From positions 3,286,001-3,350,000 of the forward strand of contig CP013614.1 of NCBI GenBank assembly GCA_001465115.1: 64,000 nucleotides of DNA. The letters are read 5' to 3'. Origin of the DNA: Enterococcus silesiacus (GTDB lineage Bacteria; Bacillota; Bacilli; Lactobacillales; Enterococcaceae). The position numbers and the translations under genes are program-made. The notes under the pieces were generated by a model, which searched no databases, was not told where the DNA came from, and saw nothing but the letters and a program-made list of their open reading frames with translations. Each line of letters starts with the position of its first letter. Position 1 is the stretch's first letter. Below, one piece after another: positions 18,717 to 27,649 of this stretch.

Positions 18717-19334
18717 ATGATTTTTGCTTATAATAAGGAACATGTTGGCGATGTCTTGATGGTCATCGTAGCAGACGATAAAGGTCAAGAAAATCGTGTG
18801 GAACGTAAAGGGAATGTGTCACAAGTAAGTGTAGTTGAATCTGGTCAAGTAGTTGCATGGAATATTTTTGACGCATCAACGATTTTAGGAAAGATTGAAG
18901 GACAGGGTCAAGTAGTGTTGACTGAAGAGCAATTAGCGAAAGTAAATGAAGAGCTTGTAAAAGCTGGTTTTACTGAAACCTTAGTTAAAGAGAATGATCC
19001 CAAAATCGTCATCGGTTTTGTAAAATCTTGTAAAAAGCATCCTGATTCTGATCATTTATCAATCACACAAACAGAAGTCGATAATGGCGAAGTCTTACAA
19101 ATCGTTTGTGGTGCACCCAACATCAAAGCAGGACAAAAAGTGGTTGTCGCAAAACCTGGTGCTATGATGCCAGATGGTTTGATGATCTGGCCAGGCGTTT
19201 TACGCGGTGTGGAAAGCTTTGGTATGATTTGTTCGGCAGGAGAATTGCGCTTAACTGATGCGCCAGCCATAAAAGGAATTTTAGAATTGCCGTTTGATGC
19301 AGTAGTAGGAGAAGCTTTTCCTATAAATAAATGA
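18717..19334 (+). CDS. ytpR: YtpR-type tRNA-binding domain protein
   Basis: A 205-residue protein: an N-terminal DUF4479-like domain (residues 1-90) and a C-terminal EMAP/PheT-type tRNA-binding OB fold (KSCKKHPDSDHLSI near 102, IVCGAPNIKAGQKVVVA near 128, ESFGMICSAGEL near 164). It resembles the N-terminal region of PheRS beta as a free-standing protein; its cellular role is not established. Confidence 0.92.
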   Translation: MIFAYNKEHVGDVLMVIVADDKGQENRVERKGNVSQVSVVESGQVVAWNIFDASTILGKIEGQGQVVLTEEQLAKVNEELVKAGFTETLVKENDPKIVIGFVKSCKKHPDSDHLSITQTEVDNGEVLQIVCGAPNIKAGQKVVVAKPGAMMPDGLMIWPGVLRGVESFGMICSAGELRLTDAPAIKGILELPFDAVVGEAFPINK

Positions 19335-19857
19335 TAAAAGTAGTAGTAAGATGTTCAATTATTTATAAAAAATATTAACTAATTATATTAGTAGCTAAAA
19401 AAACTGTTGAGAAGTTAGACTATTTAAAATAACATAGTAAGTGACAGGCTATCTGTTAACAAAATAGCATAAAACTAATTCAGATTTGATTGGTCCGTTT
19501 TCATTTTGAAAGGGACTAATTAAATCTGTCTTTTTTTATTATAAATAACTTTTGGTGATTAAAAGGTGTGTTTATGCTATTTAACTAGATAAAATGTCAA
19601 AAAAAAAAGAGTATATTTCATCTTTTGTCCAAAAAAAAGGATAAGATGAATTTTTATGATGATAAATATAAAGTATAATTTCTAGGTGGATAAAACATAA
19701 AATAAATAATTATATGAAATTTAAAAAACAAAATAGATGAATTTGTTTGAAATAATAGAAAGAAAATGTATTTCACATTAAAAATATGAAGAAGTGTTAA
19801 TTAATTTGTTTAAGTAAAAAATAGTAATGGAGTAGTATGAGAAGGAGTGTTTTGTAT
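19335..19857. other. AT-rich intergenic region before the WxL locus
   Basis: No gene is seen in 520 bases. A terminator for ytpR lies at 19481-19538: AGATTTGATTGGTCC pairs with GGGACTAATTAAATCT, then a T7 run. A TATAAT at 19674-19679 could be the -10 of the surface locus, leaving a leader of about 170 bases rich in A/T with no clear fold. Confidence 0.6.
19481..19538 (+). terminator. Terminator after ytpR
   Basis: A hairpin of about 15 bp with G-U pairs is followed by TTTTTTT. Confidence 0.75.
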
Positions 19858-22389
19858 ATGTGGAGAAAATTTCAAACAAACATCAAATTCATTTTCGGGG
19901 TAATTCTATTTTCCTCTGTAATTTATGGATCAACTTTTGTAGCAGAAGCTACAACGTTTGGAAATGAGCAACTACAAAATAGTGGGCTGTTATCTGAGTT
20001 ATTAACACCATTACCTCGAGCGGGAGAAGATATGGATGCCATCTTTCGCCAAATAGATGATGGCGAATCTTTAGAAGGTTGGCAGCAAATGCTGACAAAT
20101 GAACCAGTGGAATTTCCAGTTGCTGAACAAAACAATTCAGCAAAGCGAAAATACTATATGTATTTTGGCTCAATTGATACTAAAAGTGCGGATGGTACAG
20201 GCGGGCTGTCTAACAAAGGCCAGACAATCGGCAGTTCGGCAATTAGTGCAGGTCAGTTTCAAATTGTAACAAAAGTAGCTGAAGGAAAACAAGGTGGAGC
20301 AACTGGACCAACTCAAACGTGGATGTCGTATAACTATATACAAGGATTAATGGGAGCAGAATCGTATGCTTTAGGACTCATGAAAACACCAACTGGTCAA
20401 ATGGTTACGGGTTCTAAATACCAATTTGCTAATTCTTACGAAGGATCATTGACTGGAAATTTTAGAATTCAACGGTTGTATCAATATCCTGATCCTGATG
20501 CACCAAAATTAAGAGCGTATGGAATAGTGTATAAAAGTGGTGTACCCGCAGGAGCTATCAGAGTAACCATGACGCCGATTAGTACAAATGGCAAAATGAA
20601 GCAAGGTAGAGTGAAAGCAGATATTAGGTATCAGAACCTATTAGCAGAGGAAGCGGACTATACATTTGCTTATGGTGTTCATTCCGACTTAGCAGGAAAT
20701 CATAGTAATACACCAACCTACTCCTTGGGAAATCTTGAAGGATTATATGTTGGAGTTGATGGTAAGACACCATCTCAGCTAACACCAGATAATACGCCAT
20801 ATCGCGTGTACTTTTGGCGCGATGGTTATGAGAACCAACCTAAGACGATGCATCCAGATTATTCATATAGTTCAACACCTAGAAGTATCTTTGACTATAT
20901 TGGAACAAATACTGGAACTGGGACAGCAACACCAGCCTGGAATCCTTACGCTCCTGGAATGGCCCTAGAGGCCGATCCGGGAAGAGGCATGCAAATTAAA
21001 GATAAGTACAACCACCCAGTATATGCCTTTAAATGGGATCAGTTGTTGTTAGGTCAAAATAGCATTGGGAATATCGCTTTAGATATATCAGTGACAGAAG
21101 ATGGTGGTGTTCCTCAAGACCCACCTGAATTGACATTAGATAAAGAAAAAGATTTCTCCACAGGAGAAGCTTACATGCTGACAGGGAAATGGAAGGATAA
21201 AGATAGTTCTTCGGTAGAATTATTTTATTCAATTGATGGGAAACCGGCTCAATCTTTAAGTGGCACGATTTTAAATCCAAATAAAGGAATAGATGAACTC
21301 TTTACCATTAACCTAGATGCAACAGATATTCCATTAGGAAATCACACGATCACGGTTTACGTAAGAGACAAAGAAGGAAATGAGTCTGACGTACAAGTCT
21401 TCAAATTAATTGAACCTACACCGCCGATCATTACATTAGATCAAACAGAAGATAAGTCATTGGGCGTTGATTACACATTGTCAGGAAGCTTTACCGATCA
21501 GGAATCTGAGCAAGTAACCATTTGGTATCAAGTAGACGAACAGCCTGCTAAAGCTACAAAGACTTATCCTAATACAGCCATTAATACAGCTTTACCATAC
21601 GAATTTACGATTCCTGCTGCAGAAATCCCAGAAGGACCACATAACATTCAAGTCTATGCAATCGATAGTGAAGGGAAACAATCAAACGTAGAGCTATTTA
21701 AATTAACAGAGGCTACAGCTAACTTGATCGTAGAGTTTGTTGATGAGAATAAAAATGAACTGAACAAAAGTGAAACCATTCCAGGAACAGTTGGCGTAGA
21801 CAAAATCGACTTAACAGATAAAAGTAAATATAACGTTGCATCAATTATCAGTAAGCTGGAAAACGACGGTTATAAACTAATCGATTTTCCTGCTGATCAA
21901 CATGAGATTATTCTTCCAGCAGGCGGTAGAGTTGTCCAGTACGTCTTTGAAGGGCAGCTTCGCTTAGTCTCTGCACCTGAATTAATCCAATTTGGGCAAC
22001 AGAAATATAATGCAAAAGTCACTCGAGTAAATGATCCAATCTATGATAAGGACTTGATTGTTAAGGATAATCGGACCTCAGTTGGTAGATGGACACTAAC
22101 GGCAAAATTAACCAAAGAAATGACTAGCACAACAGATCCTTCTGCTGTTCTAAAAAACGCTGTTCGATATGTCTATGATGGTGACGAAATTATCATAGGT
22201 AAAGATACGGCGCTGCCTATTATGGTACACGATACACTTACAAAAGATCCCTATAATATTAGTGATACTTGGTCAGGTACACAAACGGGTGATGGCGTAA
22301 AACTAGAAGTAAACCCAGGCGATGTGAAAAAAATGGGTAGTTACGAAGGAGAGATCCTGTGGGAACTTGCAGCGACGCCAGTATCGTAG
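19858..22389 (+). CDS. Large multidomain WxL surface protein
   Basis: An 843-residue secreted wall protein. The signal peptide spans about residues 1-30 and ends VAEA. A large N-terminal domain (to about 415) is of unknown fold. Two Ig-like repeats begin PPELTLDKEKDF (near 421) and PPIITLDQTED (near 521), followed by a MucBP-like domain (NLIVEFVDENKNEL near 625). The C-terminal WxL domain has GRWTLTAKL near 743 and ILWELAATP near 833. WxL domains bind peptidoglycan non-covalently. The start at 19858 is chosen because AGGAG lies ten bases upstream; 19837 is possible. It is the first gene of the surface operon. Confidence 0.88.
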   Translation: MWRKFQTNIKFIFGVILFSSVIYGSTFVAEATTFGNEQLQNSGLLSELLTPLPRAGEDMDAIFRQIDDGESLEGWQQMLTNEPVEFPVAEQNNSAKRKYYMYFGSIDTKSADGTGGLSNKGQTIGSSAISAGQFQIVTKVAEGKQGGATGPTQTWMSYNYIQGLMGAESYALGLMKTPTGQMVTGSKYQFANSYEGSLTGNFRIQRLYQYPDPDAPKLRAYGIVYKSGVPAGAIRVTMTPISTNGKMKQGRVKADIRYQNLLAEEADYTFAYGVHSDLAGNHSNTPTYSLGNLEGLYVGVDGKTPSQLTPDNTPYRVYFWRDGYENQPKTMHPDYSYSSTPRSIFDYIGTNTGTGTATPAWNPYAPGMALEADPGRGMQIKDKYNHPVYAFKWDQLLLGQNSIGNIALDISVTEDGGVPQDPPELTLDKEKDFSTGEAYMLTGKWKDKDSSSVELFYSIDGKPAQSLSGTILNPNKGIDELFTINLDATDIPLGNHTITVYVRDKEGNESDVQVFKLIEPTPPIITLDQTEDKSLGVDYTLSGSFTDQESEQVTIWYQVDEQPAKATKTYPNTAINTALPYEFTIPAAEIPEGPHNIQVYAIDSEGKQSNVELFKLTEATANLIVEFVDENKNELNKSETIPGTVGVDKIDLTDKSKYNVASIISKLENDGYKLIDFPADQHEIILPAGGRVVQYVFEGQLRLVSAPELIQFGQQKYNAKVTRVNDPIYDKDLIVKDNRTSVGRWTLTAKLTKEMTSTTDPSAVLKNAVRYVYDGDEIIIGKDTALPIMVHDTLTKDPYNISDTWSGTQTGDGVKLEVNPGDVKKMGSYEGEILWELAATPVS

Positions 22390-22405
22390 AAAAAGGAGGA
22401 AAGAA

Positions 22406-22729
22406 ATGAAAAAGAAGCATACTACTCTATATTTCATCCTGCTGTTTCTCATGATGCTGGGAATATTTCATAGTGCAAAAGCATACGCTAATGGCGGTGA
22501 GGTGACGGTTGACGGAGTGATCGGTTTCTATGAAGAATCCGTTGAACCTACAATAACGAGTACCAGCACTTCAGAAAACCCAATCGTAAAACCAGAAGGA
22601 AAGTATCCAAGCACAGGAGAACTTGTAAAAAAAAGTCTTCCGTGGTTGGGCGGCTTACTCATCATCATAGCAGTGGTTGTCTGGTTTAAGTTTAGAAATT
22701 CCAAGGAGGAAAAAAATGAAAAAAATTAG
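22406..22729 (+). CDS. Small sortase-type wall-anchored protein of the WxL locus
   Basis: A 107-residue protein: signal peptide ending KAYA, a short extracellular part, a sorting motif KYPSTGE (an LPXTG variant with Tyr for Leu), one membrane helix (LPWLGGLLIIIAVVVWF) and a basic/acidic tail. Small LPXTG-like proteins are regular members of WxL operons. The start at 22406 has AAGGAGG upstream; a frame opening at 22367 overlaps the previous gene and adds an unlikely basic extension. The end overlaps the next start. Confidence 0.85.
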   Translation: MKKKHTTLYFILLFLMMLGIFHSAKAYANGGEVTVDGVIGFYEESVEPTITSTSTSENPIVKPEGKYPSTGELVKKSLPWLGGLLIIIAVVVWFKFRNSKEEKNEKN

Positions 22730-23540
22730 CTCTCTTCATTTATTTTTCTCTAGTGCAAGTGTACTTGCGTTAAGTAGTTTCTTTATTAACGTATCGTACA
22801 GTCAGGCGGAAGAGCAAAATGTAGCAGGGGCTGGTACAGTGGAGATGATAAGCAATCTTCCAACCGGTCCTGTTGACCCAGAGAATCCAGAAAATCCTGT
22901 CAACCCAGGGCCTGGTCCTTCAACGATAGGGCCACTGCGAATCGATTTTGTATCAACCTTAAATTTTGGCAATAATAAGATTCAAGAAAAAGATCGCCAA
23001 TTTTTTGCTAATGCTCAATTATTTCATGACGGAACCACACCGCGAGGCAGCTATGTTCAAATTACAGATGAACGTTCTGGGAAACAAGGCTGGACATTGC
23101 AAGTACGTCAAGAATACCAATTTAAAAATCCGGTGATTCAGGAAACGGAAGCGCAGGAACTTAGAGGTGCTACGTTATCCTTCGATCATGGCTGGGCTAA
23201 TAGTGCCTATCCTTTAGAAACACCACCAAATGTTGTCAAAGATACTATTGAAATAACTGAATTGGCAACCACTCAAAATGTTGCAGTTGCGAGTGAAAAT
23301 AGTGGGAAAGGCCAGTGGACGATTGAATTTGGCGCTTCAAAAACGAATACCAATGATCGGGACAATACGCTCTTTCTAAAACAGAAACCTTCTGGGGAAG
23401 CTGTGCTAGATCAAGCTTTTGAGAATCAGCCAGTTTTTGAAAACAAGGCGATTTTCTTATCTATCCCAGAGGGCACAGTCATTAAACCGGTACAATATCA
23501 GACAGAGTTAACATGGCTATTAGCCGCTCTGCCAAACTAA
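22716..23540 (+). CDS. WxL domain surface protein
   Basis: A 274-residue secreted protein with a signal peptide ending SQAEE, a Pro/Asn-rich linker (DPENPENPVNPGPG near residue 65) and a full-length WxL domain: RIDFVSTLNFG near 88, KQGWTLQVRQEY near 126 and LTWLLAALP at the end. The start at 22716 has AAGGAGG nine bases before it and overlaps the previous gene by 14 bases. It should bind the cell wall non-covalently through the WxL domain. Confidence 0.92.
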   Translation: MKKISSLHLFFSSASVLALSSFFINVSYSQAEEQNVAGAGTVEMISNLPTGPVDPENPENPVNPGPGPSTIGPLRIDFVSTLNFGNNKIQEKDRQFFANAQLFHDGTTPRGSYVQITDERSGKQGWTLQVRQEYQFKNPVIQETEAQELRGATLSFDHGWANSAYPLETPPNVVKDTIEITELATTQNVAVASENSGKGQWTIEFGASKTNTNDRDNTLFLKQKPSGEAVLDQAFENQPVFENKAIFLSIPEGTVIKPVQYQTELTWLLAALPN

Positions 23541-23606
23541 ATAGAGTTAACTTGTAAAACAAGTAACTATATAAAATCATAAACACACACAATAGGAGGA
23601 AATGAA

Positions 23607-24461
23607 ATGAAAGCAAAAGCATTATGTGCAACAGTATTAACTGCAGTTATTGCAGCGTCATTAGTCGGAGGGGTAACAGCTTCTGCTGATACAGTACAAA
23701 AAAGTTTAGCTGGTAAAGGTACTGTAGAATACGTTGAAGATACAGGTAGCAATGGAAAACTAGATCCAGAAGATGAAAATAAAGAAGTAACACCTAAAGA
23801 TGAAAACGATGTTACTGAAAACCCATCAACAGGTTTTGGCTCAATTACAATTGATAGAGTTGCAGCGTTGAACTTTGGTCAACAAAAAGTATCAACAAAA
23901 ACAGAAACCTATGCAGCGAAAGAAATTAATTTAAGCCAAACGGATCTAGATGGAGCAACTCCAGTAGACGTTGTTCGTGGACCTTTTGTTCAATGGACTG
24001 ACAAACGTGCCGGAGCTGATCACACGTATGCAGTCAAAGCTGAATTAACAAAACAATTTACCTTAAAAGGTGCAGCAGCTGATCCAGCAAAACTTAACAA
24101 AGCAACACTTCGTTACACAAATGGCGTATTGAACTCAACACAAAAAGAGCTTCCATTATGGCCAGCAGGAAACCCAAATAACTTAGAGCTAGCTTTTGGT
24201 GAAGGTAATGCAGCTGCAGGACCACAACTGGTATTGGATAACACTACTTCAACTGGTGCTGTAGGTTTAGGAACATACACTGCAGAATATGGTCAATCTG
24301 CTGACTTTACTGCTGCAAAAATTGCTCGTGAAGGTGCACCAACAACAGGTATCGGTCAAGCGTCAAATTCAGTCTTTCTAGATGTTCCAGCGCAAACGAT
24401 TGAATTAGGAACGTACGAAGCAGAAATTACTTGGTCTATTGAATACACACCAGTAGCGTAA
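23607..24461 (+). CDS. WxL domain surface protein with altered first motif
   Basis: A 284-residue protein with signal peptide ending ASA, an acidic linker rich in Glu/Asp/Lys and a WxL domain (ITIDRVAALNFGQQK near residue 90). The distal motif is ITWSIEYTP. At the proximal motif the sequence reads HTYAVKAEL, so the expected Trp is Tyr. Codon use is regular with many GCA/GAA codons, suggesting good expression. AGGAGG precedes the start, and the 66-base gap suggests it is in the same operon or has its own promoter. Confidence 0.9.
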   Translation: MKAKALCATVLTAVIAASLVGGVTASADTVQKSLAGKGTVEYVEDTGSNGKLDPEDENKEVTPKDENDVTENPSTGFGSITIDRVAALNFGQQKVSTKTETYAAKEINLSQTDLDGATPVDVVRGPFVQWTDKRAGADHTYAVKAELTKQFTLKGAAADPAKLNKATLRYTNGVLNSTQKELPLWPAGNPNNLELAFGEGNAAAGPQLVLDNTTSTGAVGLGTYTAEYGQSADFTAAKIAREGAPTTGIGQASNSVFLDVPAQTIELGTYEAEITWSIEYTPVA

Positions 24462-24490
24462 AATAATAAACTAAATTTTACTCAGATTTA

Positions 24491-24622
24491 GAGCCTGAAG
24501 AGAGTGGGACAAAACAAAATACTGTTTTGTTTCGCTCTTTAAATCCGAATAAACGGCGGGAAAAAGCAATTATTACGATTACAGCAAATTCTAAATGCTG
24601 TTATCTCGTCCACCTCAGGCTC
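24491..24622. repeat. 132-bp inverted-ended repeat inside the WxL operon
   Basis: The ends are inverted: GAGCCTGAAG on the left and the complement of GAGCCTGAGG on the right. Inside is a hairpin starting GAGTGGGACAAAAC and closing GTTTTGTTTCGCTC, then AAATCCGAATAAACGGCGGG, which matches the complement of about 11443-11463. It could act as a partial terminator after the third WxL gene. It is a shorter relative of the 11080 element. Confidence 0.7.
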
Positions 24623-24653
24623 AATCTTGATTAATGTAAAGGATGATGACCAA

Positions 24654-25739
24654 ATGACGAAAAGAATACAACATATAATTTTCCTAATGACAGCTTTTTT
24701 AGCTATCGTAGGTACAAATCAAACTACATATGCAGATGAGACTACATCAGGAGAACAAGGCGGTTTCTATTATGAAGTCCATTACCCAGAGAATCAAAAA
24801 GAGCAAAAGGGATACTTTGATTTACAAATGTCTCCTGGACAACAGCAAACGGTTGATATAGTCTTAAAAAACTTAAGCGATAAAGAACAAGTAATTGGCG
24901 TTAGCATTAATGGAACGCGTACCAATTCCAGTGGCGTTATTGAGTATGGCCCTAGTCAACTAGAGAAAGATCCGTCATTAAAATTTGATTTTGTAGATTT
25001 AGTAAAAGCACCAGATAAAGTTGAATTGAAGCCTAAAGAAGAAAAAACATTAAACATCGAGCTAACGATGCCCAAAACATCGTATGATGGCATTATCGTG
25101 GGAGGGATTCAGTTAAAACAATTATCTGATGATCAGCCTCAAGAGAAGAAGTCCTCAGGCAATGGTGCAGCGGTTGTTAATAAGTATGCTTATCTGATAG
25201 GTATGGTGCTGCAAGAAACCGAAGTCGAAGTGAAACCTGAGTTGACTTTAAATAAAGTAGAAGCAAACCAATACAATTATCGCAACGCAATCTTTGCAAA
25301 TGTTTCAAATACCAAAGCTAATTTCTTGAAAAAATTATCTATGGAAGTTCAAATCACAGAAAAAGGGAAAAAAGAAGTTCTTTATGAAACAAAAAAGACT
25401 GAAATGAATATGGCTCCGAATACGTTTCTAAACTTCCCTATAAGTATGAACGGTGAAAAGATGATCCCAGGCAAGTACGTAGCGAATATTTTGGCTGTCG
25501 CAGGTGACCAAAAGTGGTCTTGGGAGCAAGAATTTACGATTTCTGATGATCAAGCAGATAAATTTAATAATGACGATGTTGATTTAGTCAGAGAAAAAGG
25601 AATCAATTGGCCATTGATTATTGGGATAGCCGTCGGTATTTTTAGTGTGATCGTGGCGAGTATTGTACTGATTCGTGTGCTAAATGAGAAAAAAAACAAA
25701 AAGCAAAGCAAAAAAAGAAAGAAATCTCAAAATAGATAA
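24654..25739 (+). CDS. DUF916/DUF3324 WxL-interacting protein
   Basis: A 361-residue membrane-anchored protein with a signal peptide ending TYADE, a DUF916 domain (YYEVHYPENQKEQKGYFDLQMSPGQQQTVDI near residue 35, partly seen), a DUF3324 domain (about 165-305), one C-terminal membrane helix and a strongly basic tail. DUF916/DUF3324 proteins bind WxL proteins and peptidoglycan. The ATG at 24654 is chosen for its signal peptide and nearby AAAGGA; the open frame from a TTG at 24627 adds nine acidic residues. Confidence 0.9.
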   Translation: MTKRIQHIIFLMTAFLAIVGTNQTTYADETTSGEQGGFYYEVHYPENQKEQKGYFDLQMSPGQQQTVDIVLKNLSDKEQVIGVSINGTRTNSSGVIEYGPSQLEKDPSLKFDFVDLVKAPDKVELKPKEEKTLNIELTMPKTSYDGIIVGGIQLKQLSDDQPQEKKSSGNGAAVVNKYAYLIGMVLQETEVEVKPELTLNKVEANQYNYRNAIFANVSNTKANFLKKLSMEVQITEKGKKEVLYETKKTEMNMAPNTFLNFPISMNGEKMIPGKYVANILAVAGDQKWSWEQEFTISDDQADKFNNDDVDLVREKGINWPLIIGIAVGIFSVIVASIVLIRVLNEKKNKKQSKKRKKSQNR

Positions 25740-25758
25740 TTCAAGATAGGCGGATAAG

Positions 25759-26430
25759 ATGACTATAATTGAAATAATCATAGTAGGCGCTCTTACGTTA
25801 ACCGTACTCAGTTTTTTGTTATTTTTACTATCTATGTTTTTATTTATTCAAACAAGTAGAGAAATTAAAAAAATTGCAGGAAGACGTGCGAAAAATGCTA
25901 AGCATAAGCGGCAATTAGCTCGTAAACGAAAGCAGCTGAAGAGTGAAAAAAGAAACCAAAAACGTCTAGTTATTACGTTTTTAGCTACAGTATTTTTATT
26001 TGGCGCAGGTAGTATGCTAGGCTTGTATTATCAATCAATTGCATTAACCAAAGAAGATGAATCCTCTGTTGTCAAAGGTTATTTCTTATTGAATGATTTT
26101 GAGCAACAGTTAGAATCTGCCAAAACAGAAAGTGATAATAAAGAAAAAATTAATGGTAATATTCGTTACTTGGCAAGTGCCATCTCTAGTTATGGTGCCA
26201 AAAAGGCCAGCACCATTAATTCAGAAAAAGGTCAGCTGACCCTAAATCGTTATTATAAAGCGATGCAAGACATTGGAACAAATGCGATGCGGGTAACTGA
26301 GGAGTTATATGGTAATGAAGTCTTGGTAGAGGATTACCAAAAGGATATTCAACGTGTCCGCAACTATCAAAAACAGGTTTTTGAACTATATAAAGTCGAC
26401 GAAGCTGAATTAAAGAATGCAAAAAGGTAA
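25759..26430 (+). CDS. Two-helix membrane protein of the WxL locus
   Basis: A 223-residue protein with an N-terminal membrane helix, a very basic cytoplasmic loop (RRAKNAKHKRQLARKRKQ), a second helix (residues about 75-93) and a helical extracellular domain. I do not recognise a named family. It lies 19 bases after the DUF916 gene, with GGCGGATAAG before its ATG and the signal peptidase gene 20 bases further on. Its position suggests a role in assembly or export of the surface proteins. Confidence 0.8.
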   Translation: MTIIEIIIVGALTLTVLSFLLFLLSMFLFIQTSREIKKIAGRRAKNAKHKRQLARKRKQLKSEKRNQKRLVITFLATVFLFGAGSMLGLYYQSIALTKEDESSVVKGYFLLNDFEQQLESAKTESDNKEKINGNIRYLASAISSYGAKKASTINSEKGQLTLNRYYKAMQDIGTNAMRVTEELYGNEVLVEDYQKDIQRVRNYQKQVFELYKVDEAELKNAKR

Positions 26431-26450
26431 CAGCTAAAGGACCGTGACAT

Positions 26451-27119
26451 ATGAGTAAAAATAAACAAACAAAAACGTCACTCAAAAAAGAACAGTCAAA
26501 TGGTCGAGGCTCTAAACCAGTTTCTGTAAATAGAAAGAAAATGACGAGTTCTTCCAAAAAACAGAAACAGCAGAAAATCAGACATAAAAAGCTAATAAAG
26601 AAGCAAAAGCGTGTCCGTTTAGCGAAAGAGCTTATGTTAGCAGTAACATTATTGCTCGTATTACTTTATTTACAGTCGCTTTTCTTTTTTAGTTTTGCTA
26701 AAGTAAATAGTTATGCAATGAGTCCCACCTTGAAAATGGGCGAGTACGTGTTCATTGACAAAAATGCTCGCATTCAAAGGCAAGATATTCTTTTGATCAA
26801 GAGAGAAAATGCTCGAACGATTGAAATGAAGCGAGTGATTGGATTACCTAGTGAAAATGTCGAGTATAAAGAGGATCAGTTATATATTAATGGTGTAGAA
26901 CGAAGTGAACCATATCTTGCTGCTGAAAAGACGTCTGCTGCTAATAGTGATTTTTTGTATACCAAAGACTTTACGCTGTTTGGATTGATGGGTACAACCG
27001 AATTGCCAGCAGACCGTTACTTTGTATTGGGTGATAATCGGTTATATTCTACAGATAGTCGCGATTATGGAACAATAAAAAAATCAGAGATAATCGGTAT
27101 TGTGAGTTTTCAATTTTAA
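26451..27119 (+). CDS. Signal peptidase I of the WxL locus
   Basis: A 222-residue type I signal peptidase. A long, highly basic cytoplasmic N-terminus (about 60 residues) precedes one membrane helix. The nucleophile Ser is in SYAMSPTLKMGEYV near residue 86, the general-base Lys in MKRVIGLPSE near 126, and the C-terminal box is LGDNRLYSTDSRDYG near 198. A dedicated signal peptidase next to WxL genes suggests it processes these precursors. It is the last gene of the operon. Confidence 0.92.
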   Translation: MSKNKQTKTSLKKEQSNGRGSKPVSVNRKKMTSSSKKQKQQKIRHKKLIKKQKRVRLAKELMLAVTLLLVLLYLQSLFFFSFAKVNSYAMSPTLKMGEYVFIDKNARIQRQDILLIKRENARTIEMKRVIGLPSENVEYKEDQLYINGVERSEPYLAAEKTSAANSDFLYTKDFTLFGLMGTTELPADRYFVLGDNRLYSTDSRDYGTIKKSEIIGIVSFQF

Positions 27120-27129
27120 TAGTAGAAGC

Positions 27130-27183
27130 AAAAAAGCAGAGCGAAAATCTTGAAAATGATTTTCGCTCTGCTTTCTTTTTTTT
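27130..27183 (+). terminator. Terminator of the WxL operon
   Basis: AGCAGAGCGAAAATC pairs perfectly with GATTTTCGCTCTGCT, followed by a long T run. Confidence 0.92.
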
Positions 27184-27208
27184 GAATGTAGGGGACAATT
27201 TGCTAACT

Positions 27209-27493
27209 TTAATCGCCGTTATAGTCAGCAAAACTGGGGCCACTACTACGGACTTTATTTTGTTCTGCTTCCTCTAATGCGGTAAATAAGGTACTGTCAT
27301 TTAAAAAGGTATCCCAATCAGCAGACATCATGGCATTTAGTTCGTCGACAGAGCTGTGACCTAAAACGTCAGTATTTACGCCCTCATCGGTAACAAAATT
27401 TCCATGCTTATCATGTGTTGCTTTTTTTAGTGCGGCTAAATCATGTTTTTTACCAAATAATTTATCCCATTCTTCACGTAACGTATGAGCCAT
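27209..27493 (-). CDS. Small acidic cytoplasmic protein
   Basis: A 94-residue soluble protein with MAHTLREEWDKLFG at the start and a disordered acidic end (SGPSFADYNGD). There are no membrane or signal segments. AGAGGG lies about eight bases before the ATG. Function unknown and family not recognised; it is bounded by terminators on both sides and so forms its own unit. Confidence 0.75.
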   Translation of the reverse strand: MAHTLREEWDKLFGKKHDLAALKKATHDKHGNFVTDEGVNTDVLGHSSVDELNAMMSADWDTFLNDSTLFTALEEAEQNKVRSSGPSFADYNGD

Positions 27494-27581
27494 AGTAAGT
27501 CCCTCTTTCTAACGCTTTGTATGTCTCTATTTTATAATATTATTGAATTTATTGCTCAGATAAAGGTGTATCGTTAGAGCC

Positions 27582-27638
27582 AAAAAAACTAGGCTGTACT
27601 TTTCTCTTCTAACTGAAAAGTAAGCAACCTAGTTTTTT
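27582..27638. terminator. Hairpin terminator downstream of htrA
   Basis: AAAAAACTAGG pairs with CCTAGTTTTTT, and ACTTTTC with GAAAAGT inside it. T runs on both strands allow it to act in either direction, mainly for htrA on the minus strand. Confidence 0.85.
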
Positions 27639-27649
27639 AATCACTGAAT

